Source: Noviherbaspirillum saxi
GTDB lineage: Bacteria; Pseudomonadota; Gammaproteobacteria; Burkholderiales; Burkholderiaceae_D
Assembly (NCBI RefSeq): GCF_003591035.1
Contig: NZ_QYUO01000001.1
Span: 2,604,001 to 2,668,000 of the forward strand
Reading direction: 5' to 3'
Length of the DNA: 64,000 nucleotides
Positions 8,083 to 15,188 of the stretch are shown here, piece after piece. Position 1 is the first letter of the stretch. Every line of letters starts with the position of its first letter. Under the pieces are notes generated by a model, which ran no database searches, was not told the DNA's origin, and worked only from the letters and a program-made list of their open reading frames with translations. Position numbers and translations under genes: made by a program.

Positions 8083-9219
8083 ATGCTGCGTATTTCCCTG
8101 GTTTCCAATGAACTACCTCCGTACCGCGTGCCGTTCTTCCGTGCACTCGATCGTACGCCGGGCGTCACATTGCAGGTACTGTTTTGCACTCGCCGCGAGC
8201 CTAACCGGATGTGGGATATTCCTATGCTCGACTTCGGACACGAATTCCTGCACGAACACTTCATTACGGTGCGTGATCGCTATATTCATAACAATCCCGG
8301 TGTAGTGAAAGCCTTGCATAAATTTTTGCCCGATGTCGTCATCACCGGCGGCTTCAATCCCACCCATCTGTATGCATTCGCTTATGCGCTGGTGGCGCGC
8401 AGGCCGCATATCGCGATGACCGACGGTACAGACCGCTCGGAGCGCGACCTCGGCAGATGGCATAAGGCGGTGCGCCGCATCGTTTATTCGCGTACCGCCG
8501 CATTCGTTTCCGCCAGCCAGGGCGGCAAGCGCCTGCATCGCAGTTATGGTGCCGACGATGCCGCCTGTTTTCATTCCTGCCTATGCATCGATAACGCGGA
8601 ATTCGCAGCATCGCCGGACACGCCGCGCGACCTGGATTTCCTGTTCTGCGGGCGCATCGAAGCAGTCAAGAATCCGCTGTTTGCCTTTGAGGTTGCCCTT
8701 GCCTGTGCGCGCAAACTGCAACGGCAGGTCAGCATTGTTTTCGTCGGCGCCGGATCGCAGGACGCGGAATTGCGTGCGCTTGCGCGTCAGCATGGCGACC
8801 TGGTCGATGCGCGATTCAGCGGTTTTGTCGCACACAAGGATTTGCCTGGCGTATACCAGTCGGCCAAGGTCTTTCTTTTTCCATCGAGCTGGGATCCATG
8901 GGGTGTAGTCGCCAATGAAGCCTGTGCCGCCGGCGTGCCGGTGCTGGTATCGCCGCATGCAGGTGTCGCGGGCGAGCTGGTGGTACATGGCCATAACGGC
9001 TATGTCGAGGAACTTGAACTGGAAACATGGAGCGACGCGGCGGCGAACCTGCTCTCGCAGGCTGCATTGTGGGCGCGCTTTTCACGCCAGAGTGTCGCCA
9101 TGGCGAATGACTATAGCTATGCCAATGCGGCAAACGGCCTGCTGGCCGCCTGCCGTCATGCAATGGAACAGTCCGGGGGTACGCAAAGTGATGTGCGCGG
9201 CAATTACAACGCCGATTGA
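8083..9219 (+). CDS. GT4-type (group 1) glycosyltransferase
   Basis: Likely transfers an activated sugar to a lipid or polysaccharide acceptor at the cytoplasmic face of the membrane. The 378-residue protein has a GT-B layout. The N-terminal Rossmann half starts LRISLVSNELPPYRVPFFRA, typical of glycosyltransferase family 1/4. The C-terminal donor half has FCGRIEAVKNP (about residue 188) and the nucleotide-sugar segment SWDPWGVVANEACAAGVPVL, where the EX7E-type glutamates are only partly kept. No export or polysaccharide genes flank it, so the acceptor cannot be inferred. The start at 8083 places an AGGTCGG stretch 8-10 nt upstream. It converges with the lipoprotein gene downstream. Confidence 0.85.
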   Translation: MLRISLVSNELPPYRVPFFRALDRTPGVTLQVLFCTRREPNRMWDIPMLDFGHEFLHEHFITVRDRYIHNNPGVVKALHKFLPDVVITGGFNPTHLYAFAYALVARRPHIAMTDGTDRSERDLGRWHKAVRRIVYSRTAAFVSASQGGKRLHRSYGADDAACFHSCLCIDNAEFAASPDTPRDLDFLFCGRIEAVKNPLFAFEVALACARKLQRQVSIVFVGAGSQDAELRALARQHGDLVDARFSGFVAHKDLPGVYQSAKVFLFPSSWDPWGVVANEACAAGVPVLVSPHAGVAGELVVHGHNGYVEELELETWSDAAANLLSQAALWARFSRQSVAMANDYSYANAANGLLAACRHAMEQSGGTQSDVRGNYNAD

Positions 9220-9254
9220 TTGATGCGCGGATGGCAACCTAAGCTACGACGCAC

Positions 9255-9779
9255 CTACTGACGGTATACCCGATCGTTCTCGACGCGTACGCGGCTGCCG
9301 ACATACAGGTCCGCCGCACTGTCCTGCAAGATGGTGCGATAACTGCCGTTATCCATGCGCACCCCGATCTGAAATGCGTCACGGACCTGCTGGTTATTGC
9401 GTTCCATCTGGTTGCCGACCATCGCACCGCCAATCACGCCGGCGACAGTCGCAGCCTTGCGGCCAGTCCCGCCGCCGACCTGATTGCCGAGCATGCCGCC
9501 CACGACGCCGCCCACCACCGTACCGACACCAATGCCATTGCCGGAGGCCGCCGCGGCCTGACGCATCTGAATGGAGTCGACCACACCGTAGCTGTAGGCA
9601 TACGAAGGCGAGCTTGCCGGATAGGTACCGGTGGGATAAGAACCGGTAGGATAAGAGCCTGCGGGCGCAGGGGCCGGATAAGGCTGCGAAGCGATTGGCG
9701 GATAACCGGGACTGGCGCAGCCGGCCAGCAGTCCGGCAGCGAGCGACAGGGCGATTAGTCTGGTGGAGTAGGCGTTCAT
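9255..9779 (-). CDS. Outer-membrane lipoprotein with glycine-zipper 2TM domain (SlyB/PcpY-like)
   Basis: Secreted lipoprotein of 174 residues. The signal peptide ends in the lipobox LLAGC with the lipidated Cys21. Residues about 28-62 are Pro/Ser/Tyr-rich with short tandem GSYPTGSYPTGTYP units. Then comes a glycine-zipper membrane segment (VGTVVGGVVGGMLGNQVGGGTG, repeated as VAGVIGGAMVGNQMERN) and a C-terminal periplasmic part with VGSRVRVENDRVYRQ, typical of the Rick_17kDa_Anti/SlyB family. Such proteins sit in the outer membrane and affect envelope integrity. It is the last gene behind the cyclase gene, 208 nt away, with a small hairpin between them. Confidence 0.88.
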   Translation of the reverse strand: MNAYSTRLIALSLAAGLLAGCASPGYPPIASQPYPAPAPAGSYPTGSYPTGTYPASSPSYAYSYGVVDSIQMRQAAAASGNGIGVGTVVGGVVGGMLGNQVGGGTGRKAATVAGVIGGAMVGNQMERNNQQVRDAFQIGVRMDNGSYRTILQDSAADLYVGSRVRVENDRVYRQ

Positions 9780-9922
9780 GACATACCTTCATGGGGCAGG
9801 ATTGGAATGAATCCATTAAACGCGAATGCGCGCCCCGACTCCAGTATCGGTAAGTAATCAATGCAACAAGTTGTATCGTGACCGGCCTGCGGGCGGGGCT
9901 TGGCATTAGTACCAATCATGTT

Positions 9923-9939
9923 CGGCGGATCATCCGCCG
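9923..9939 (-). terminator. Small hairpin behind the cyclase gene
   Basis: CGGCGGAT and ATCCGCCG form 8-bp arms around a single C, in the gap between the cyclase stop and the lipoprotein gene. No T-run follows, so its action as a terminator is uncertain. Confidence 0.35.
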
Positions 9940-9987
9940 CGCGGCGTTGACGCATGGAATCACCCAGATCCACCGGAGCGACGAGAA

Positions 9988-12255
9988 TTACTTCGTCTCG
10001 AAGGTCGTAACGCCATCCCAGCCCTCGCCGGGAGGGTGAACGCGGTAATGGGCAATCCGCTCCAGATACAGTTGATAGAGTCCGCGTTGCGGATGGCGCT
10101 CCTGTAACTGCTGCAGGCTGCGTTCGGCAACATCCCATTGCTGCAGACGCACCATGTCCAGCGCAGCGTGCCATTGCTGCAATTCCGCACGCTGCGCATC
10201 GTCAAGCTCGGCATCCAACGCGATCGGCTCGTAGATCGGCACCGGTTCATTCTTGCCCTTGACGCGTACGCGATCCAGTTCGCGATACGCATACGCCGGC
10301 GCAGCCGCGCGGGTCGCGGCGCCGACCGCGACGCCGACGCCATACACCTTGGTAATGCCTTCGAGCCGCGACGACAGGTTGACCGCGTCGCCCATCACCG
10401 TATAGGCGCGCCGGATTTTCGAGCCCATGTCGCCAACCCGCATTTCACCGCTGTTGAGGCCGATACCGATTTTCAATGGCGGCCAATTGCGCGCGATGAA
10501 TTCCTGGTTCAGGCGCTGTGCGGTGCGCTGCATCTGCAATGAAGTGGCGACCGCGCGTTCGGCATGATCGGGCAGCAGCACCGGTGCGCCCCAGAACGCC
10601 ATCACCGCATCGCCGATGTATTTGTCGAGTGTGCCGCGATTGCCGCGTATGTCTTCGGACATCGCAGTCAGGTAAAGGTTGATGTACTCGCGCAGTGCAT
10701 TCGGATCGAGTCCTTCGGAAATCGTCGTGAAACCGCGCACGTCGCAGAACAGCACGGTCAGCTCGCGACTCTCGCCGTCCATGCTGTAGCTTTCCGGGTT
10801 GGCCGCCATTTCCGCCACCAGTTCAGGCGCGACATATTCGCCGAACAGGTTGACCATCGCCCTGCCCTTGCGATATTCGAACAGATAGCCCCATGCCAGA
10901 TTGAATACGAACAAGGCACCTACCAGCAGCAGCGATACCGCGAACGGCACCACCCAGTGCAGGGTCTGGTACATCACGAAATTCAATGCCGCCACCGCGG
11001 CGGCCAGGCCGAGCGAGACCAGGATGGACATCGCCGGAGTCAGCACCGGCAGCAGCAGGCCGAGGACGAGCCCGATGACCGCCACATGCAGCAACTCGAT
11101 CGCGAAGCTGAAATCCGGTCTTTGCTTGAAGTTACCATCCAGGATGGAGGCAATGATATTGGCGTGCAATTCCACACCAGGATAATCGATATTGACCGGC
11201 GCGGAACGCAGGTCCTTCAATCCCGCCGACGTCGTGCCGACCAGCACGATGGTATCGCCAAGATGGTCCATCGGCACCGTGCCGCGCAAGACATCGACCG
11301 CCGACACATAGCGATACTGCCCGCCCTGAGGACCGCCGGGACCGCGAAAATTCACCAGCGCGGTGAGATTGCGCTCCAGCGGCACGAAGGTCGTCTGCGG
11401 CTTGCTGTTCATCCGTATCGCCTTCAGCGCGCCGTACTGCTGGCTGATGTCGTCGGAGAACAGTGTGTCCATGCCGGAAAAGAACACCGGCCGGATGACG
11501 CTGGCGCCCAAACCCACGCGCGCGGTCGCCAAGGCCAGCGATTCATAGTAGTTGTCGCCGACGCGAGCAAGCAGCGGCAGGCGCCGTATCGTGCCGTCGG
11601 AATCCGGCGTCGGATTCATGAAGCCGCCGGCCTTCGCTGCGCGCTGCAATACCTCGAGGTTGCCGCTATAGGCGATATACGTCGGCGATTCGATTTCCCT
11701 GCCCTTCAGGTGCTGCGCGGTAAAGACTGGAGGCGGCAACAAACCCTTGCTAACTGCGCTGGACTCGTTTGACAGGTAATAGCCGAGTATGGTGGGCCGG
11801 TTCTGCAATGCATCGGCCATCTTGCCGTCATAATCGAAACGCGGCTTGAGCGCGCGGATGCGTTGGCTGAAACCGTCGACATCCTTGAGTTCGTTTTTCG
11901 CCAGCGCCTCCAGCGTGCCGTAACCGGAACTGGTATCGGGCTCGGAAAAGATCACGTCGAAGGCGATCGTGCGGGCGTGATACTTCTGGTCCAGCCGATC
12001 GATCAGCTTGGCGACGGTATCGCGGCTCCAGGGCCAGCGTCCGACTTCGGCCAGGCTCTTTTCATCGATATCAACGATCACGATGCGCGGGTCGAGTTCA
12101 CCCTTTTGCAGGCGCAGCCGCATGTCGTAAGCGAACACATCCAAGCGATCGACCAGGGTCGTGGGCAGGTAGTGCAACACTTCTGCTGCGGCAAGCAGTG
12201 TAAGCCCAAGCGCCACTGCCCAGCGTATGCCGTACCGGAACAGATGCCGTCGCAT
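9988..12255 (-). CDS. CHASE2-domain class III adenylate/guanylate cyclase
   Basis: Membrane sensor cyclase of 755 residues. After one N-terminal membrane segment (about 11-30) comes an extracytoplasmic CHASE2 domain (about 35-375, with VIVDIDEKSLAEVGRWPWSR and LVGTTSAGLKDLR...VELHANIIAS). Three membrane helices follow (about 385-460), then a cytoplasmic cyclase domain (about 495-660). Catalytic residues are complete: metal ligands Asp505 (FCDVRGF) and Asp549 (KYIGDAV), substrate Lys545, Thr619 at the purine-specifying site, Asn626 and Arg630. Thr in place of Asp is seen in class IIIb adenylate cyclases, so cAMP is the likely product. A GGAG site precedes the ATG. It is the third gene after the phosphodiesterase-like and HD-GYP genes, with a 42-nt gap. 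Confidence 0.93.
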   Translation of the reverse strand: MRRHLFRYGIRWAVALGLTLLAAAEVLHYLPTTLVDRLDVFAYDMRLRLQKGELDPRIVIVDIDEKSLAEVGRWPWSRDTVAKLIDRLDQKYHARTIAFDVIFSEPDTSSGYGTLEALAKNELKDVDGFSQRIRALKPRFDYDGKMADALQNRPTILGYYLSNESSAVSKGLLPPPVFTAQHLKGREIESPTYIAYSGNLEVLQRAAKAGGFMNPTPDSDGTIRRLPLLARVGDNYYESLALATARVGLGASVIRPVFFSGMDTLFSDDISQQYGALKAIRMNSKPQTTFVPLERNLTALVNFRGPGGPQGGQYRYVSAVDVLRGTVPMDHLGDTIVLVGTTSAGLKDLRSAPVNIDYPGVELHANIIASILDGNFKQRPDFSFAIELLHVAVIGLVLGLLLPVLTPAMSILVSLGLAAAVAALNFVMYQTLHWVVPFAVSLLLVGALFVFNLAWGYLFEYRKGRAMVNLFGEYVAPELVAEMAANPESYSMDGESRELTVLFCDVRGFTTISEGLDPNALREYINLYLTAMSEDIRGNRGTLDKYIGDAVMAFWGAPVLLPDHAERAVATSLQMQRTAQRLNQEFIARNWPPLKIGIGLNSGEMRVGDMGSKIRRAYTVMGDAVNLSSRLEGITKVYGVGVAVGAATRAAAPAYAYRELDRVRVKGKNEPVPIYEPIALDAELDDAQRAELQQWHAALDMVRLQQWDVAERSLQQLQERHPQRGLYQLYLERIAHYRVHPPGEGWDGVTTFETK

Positions 12256-12297
12256 GCCTAGGCTCCGCGTGCTTGCGACGGCATGCTACGCCCGCTG

Positions 12298-13929
12298 TTA
12301 CGGCACATAACCGGGAATCCTGCTTTCGTCCACATGGTCGATCTGCGCCGGGTCCATGAAGCGTCGCGCATAATCGAGATACACCTTCTTGCGGATGAAA
12401 ACATCGAACAAATCGGGATCGATGTGATTGCGCAGGCGGAAGCCGCCGAGAATGTGCAGCGATTCCGACAGGCTCTTGCCTTTCTTGTATGGCCTGTCCT
12501 TGGCGGTCAGTGCTTCGAAGATGTCGGCAATCGCCATCATGCGCGACTGCACCGACATCTGGTCGCCGCGTAAGCCGCGCGGATACCCCTGGCCATCCAT
12601 GCGTTCATGATGGCCGCCCGCGTATTCCGGCACGTTCTGCAAATGCTTGGGCCATGGCAATGACTCCAGCATGCGGATCGTGACCCCGATGTGGTTGTTG
12701 ATGATCTCGCGCTCCTGCGAATTCAGCGTACCGGCGCGGATGTTGAGATTGCCGACTTCTTCATCGTCGAGCAAATCGCGTTCCTCGCCATCGGGACCGC
12801 TCCAGGTATAGCGGCGCGCAATATCGATCACCCGCTTTTGATCGTCGGCGGACATGCTTTCCGTGCCGATATTGGCATGCCGCAAAAAGTTGCGGTCGTT
12901 ATCGATCGTGGCCAGTTCGCTGCTCAAGCGGCGATTGATTTCATCGTGGTGGCGCGTGTCGCTGCCGTAGCTCAGCTTTTCCTTGAGCGCGCGGATTTCG
13001 GCATCGCGCTTGAGCACTTCGAAACGGGTATCGAGCAAATGGATACGATCGAAAATGGTTTCGAGTTTGGTGGCTTTTTCCACCACATGCACCGGCGTCG
13101 TGATCTTGCCGCAGTCGTGCAACAGGCCGGCAATCCATAACTGTTTGCGGTCGCGCTTCGTCATCTGGAAATCCGCGAATACACCTTGCTCGGTATTGTG
13201 CACGGCATCGGCCAGCATCATCGTCAGCGCGGGCACGTGCTCGCAATGACGGCCCGTATGCGGCGATTTCTCATCGATGCCGATGTTGATCAGTTTGACG
13301 AAGGATTCGAACAGGTTTTCCAGGCGTGCAATCAATTGCGAGTTGGTGATCGCAATGGCGGCCTGCGACGCCAATGCCTCGATGAAGCGCTGATCGGTAT
13401 CGGTGAATGCGCGTGTCGCGCCGGTGGCAGGATCTTTCGCGTTGATCAGCTGCAGCACGCCGATCACCTCGTCCTCATGGTCGAGCATCGGCACCGTGAG
13501 AAAGGATTGCGAATGGTAGTTGTATTGCTGGTCGAATTTCCGCATACCGGAAAAATTGAACACATCGACCTGGTACACATCCTGGATGTTGACCGAGATG
13601 CCAGTGTTGGCGGCATAGGCTGCCACCGCGCCAAGGTTCTTGCTGCCGCTGGCGGTTAGCAAGGGTATGTCCGGAATGTCGACCTTGTGTCCGCTGGTGC
13701 CGCCCTGGTACATGCCAAGGGAATCGTTGATCGAGATATGGAAGCTCAGGCTTTTCCGGTCGGCGCTGGTGCGGTACAGCGTGCCACCGTCCGCATGGGT
13801 CATGCTCTTGGCCGCTTTCAGGATGCGTTCCTGCAGCAGTGCAATGTCGTGGTTCGTGCTCAACTCGACGCTCAGCTCGGTGAGCCGTTCTAGTCTGAGG
13901 GCGATGTCGGTATAGCTGGGGTCACTCAT
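12298..13929 (-). CDS. GAF-domain HD-GYP phosphohydrolase (probable c-di-GMP phosphodiesterase)
   Basis: 543 residues. An N-terminal GAF domain (about 15-200) ends in VLQLINAKDPATGATRAFTD, which resembles the NK-F-DE motif of cyclic-nucleotide-binding GAFs. The HD-GYP domain follows: H271-D272 in LLHDCGKI and the signature HHERMDGQGYPRGL at 440-453, all intact. Between them lies an unusually long charged insertion (about 287-400), likely helical, roughly twice the normal spacing. HD-GYP enzymes degrade c-di-GMP to GMP; the GAF may sense cAMP made by the neighbouring cyclase, which is inference. It lies 42 nt before the cyclase gene and 72 nt behind the MBL-fold gene, all on the minus strand. 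Confidence 0.9.
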   Translation of the reverse strand: MSDPSYTDIALRLERLTELSVELSTNHDIALLQERILKAAKSMTHADGGTLYRTSADRKSLSFHISINDSLGMYQGGTSGHKVDIPDIPLLTASGSKNLGAVAAYAANTGISVNIQDVYQVDVFNFSGMRKFDQQYNYHSQSFLTVPMLDHEDEVIGVLQLINAKDPATGATRAFTDTDQRFIEALASQAAIAITNSQLIARLENLFESFVKLINIGIDEKSPHTGRHCEHVPALTMMLADAVHNTEQGVFADFQMTKRDRKQLWIAGLLHDCGKITTPVHVVEKATKLETIFDRIHLLDTRFEVLKRDAEIRALKEKLSYGSDTRHHDEINRRLSSELATIDNDRNFLRHANIGTESMSADDQKRVIDIARRYTWSGPDGEERDLLDDEEVGNLNIRAGTLNSQEREIINNHIGVTIRMLESLPWPKHLQNVPEYAGGHHERMDGQGYPRGLRGDQMSVQSRMMAIADIFEALTAKDRPYKKGKSLSESLHILGGFRLRNHIDPDLFDVFIRKKVYLDYARRFMDPAQIDHVDESRIPGYVP

Positions 13930-14001
13930 TGTCGGTTTGCTGCCGGTACGTTTGTTTCGCCTTGCCGTTGCTGCGCATGTGGTCGCGATGCGTGCGGCGC
14001 T

Positions 14002-14769
14002 TCAGAATTCGAACACGTCTCCGCACTTGAGTGCGCGGAACGGCCGCCCGCCGCCGCCGGCTTTCAGTTCCTGCATGATCAGGTCTTCCTGGCCGGGTTT
14101 GAGGTGATAGATCAGAAATTCGATGCGGTCATCCATCGCATGGAGGTCCTCGATCAGCGAACCGGGGCAAAAGTGCATCGACTTGGCCGCCAGTTCCCGA
14201 TCGGCGTTGGCAAACGAACAATCCACGATGACTTTCGAGAGCTTGGTTTCCAGCCGCATCGCGGTCCAAAGCTCCGGGGTGGATGCCATGTCGCCGGTAA
14301 ACAAAAAGCCTGAGCGGCCATTCTGTACGAGATAGGCCGCGGAACCCACGGTATGGTTGACCGGATGCGAAGTGAGGCGTCTTCCGTCGAGTTCGACGGT
14401 GGCGCCGTGCGCGACGGTCTTCCAGCGCAGCGCCGGATGTTCGGTATCGGGAATCGCCGCGAAATCGGGCCACAATACCCAGTTGAACAGATGCTGCTTG
14501 AGCGAGGAAATGATCTTTTCGGTCGCATGCACGGTGATCGGCGCGCTGCGCTTGCCCTGCACGGCATCGACCAGCAAGGCGAGGCCAGCCACATGATCGA
14601 GGTGGCAATGGGTGATGAATACGTGGTCGATGCGCGCCAGCTGTTCGACGCCAAGCCTGGTCAATCCCGTGCCGGCGTCCAGCAGGATGGTGTCGTCGAC
14701 GAGCAGACTGGTGGTGAACCTTTCACGGCCACCGATGCCGCCTGCACATCCGAGTACTTGAAGCTTCAT
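14002..14769 (-). CDS. Metallo-beta-lactamase-fold hydrolase, possible 3',5'-cyclic nucleotide phosphodiesterase
   Basis: 255-residue MBL-fold enzyme with the metal motif HCHLDHVAGL (about residues 74-83), later metal ligands in HPVNHTVGS and FLFTGDMAS, and a terminal His in FLIYHLKPGQ. The H-x-H-L-D-H core and the overall layout resemble class II cAMP phosphodiesterases and RNase Z-like proteins. The position next to a cyclase gene supports cAMP hydrolysis but does not prove it. It heads, or nearly heads, the minus-strand operon running on to the HD-GYP and cyclase genes. Its ATG overlaps the stop of a 34-codon ORF upstream (ATGA). A generic beta-lactamase-like hydrolase remains possible. 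Confidence 0.8.
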   Translation of the reverse strand: MKLQVLGCAGGIGGRERFTTSLLVDDTILLDAGTGLTRLGVEQLARIDHVFITHCHLDHVAGLALLVDAVQGKRSAPITVHATEKIISSLKQHLFNWVLWPDFAAIPDTEHPALRWKTVAHGATVELDGRRLTSHPVNHTVGSAAYLVQNGRSGFLFTGDMASTPELWTAMRLETKLSKVIVDCSFANADRELAAKSMHFCPGSLIEDLHAMDDRIEFLIYHLKPGQEDLIMQELKAGGGGRPFRALKCGDVFEF

Positions 14770-14870
14770 TGCGCAATGCCCGGCACGTCCGGGCGGAATG
14801 GTATGTGCGGTGTTTCCGCGGTCCAGGCGAATTCACCCGGACCCTTGCGCACCGCCGAAAGCATCCTCAT
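14766..14870 (-). CDS. Possible 34-residue leader protein coupled to the MBL-fold gene
   Basis: The ATG at 14868-14870 starts a 34-codon frame reading MRMLSAVRKGPGEFAWTAET and ending GIAQ. An AAAGGGGGCGG ribosome-binding site lies about 8 nt upstream, and the TGA stop overlaps the next gene's ATG by 4 nt. The peptide has no signal sequence or membrane segment and I do not recognise it. The good ribosome-binding site and the coupled stop argue for translation. Conservation would decide between a real small protein and a leader whose main role is to bring ribosomes to the phosphodiesterase-like gene. Confidence 0.45.
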   Translation of the reverse strand: MRMLSAVRKGPGEFAWTAETPHIPFRPDVPGIAQ

Positions 14871-15188
14871 GTACCGCCCCCTTTGCTTTTTTGAATGATT
14901 GTAGACTGAATCAGCGCGGTTGCGGCTTTTTCGTCGCACCGGACGAGGCGTGAAAAATTATGCTTGCTCCGCTGATACATTTACGCAACGTCATTCATAA
15001 TGACGTGGATATCGGTCTGGCTGATGCACGCTTCGTCATCGGCACCCCGCACTACGTAGAGGCCTATCCCCTGTTTCGCCCACATGAACATGCCAAAACG
15101 CCAACATGTGCATGTCGCAAGACGCATGCGTCTTCGACGATAGGGAAATCCTTGTCCATTTTGAAACATATTTGAAGAACGGGACCAC
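14871..15188. other. Divergent control region between the cyclase operon and the GAF-ATPase gene
   Basis: 318 nt that must hold promoters for both directions. It contains a 16-bp perfect palindrome (listed separately) and an overlapping ACATGTGCATGT stretch. A 71-codon plus frame from 14960 has no ribosome-binding site or recognisable product, so I do not call it. Confidence 0.55.
15119..15134. promoter_or_regulatory. 16-bp perfect palindrome, candidate operator
   Basis: AAGACGCATGCGTCTT is perfectly self-complementary and lies 54 nt before the GAF-ATPase start, in the divergent control region. It does not match a CRP site (TGTGA-N6-TCACA). The binding protein is unknown. Confidence 0.4.

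Noticed and set aside
14960..15175. 71-codon frame in the cyclase/ATPase gap
   Set aside because: No ribosome-binding site, no recognisable product, and overlaps the operator-like palindrome.
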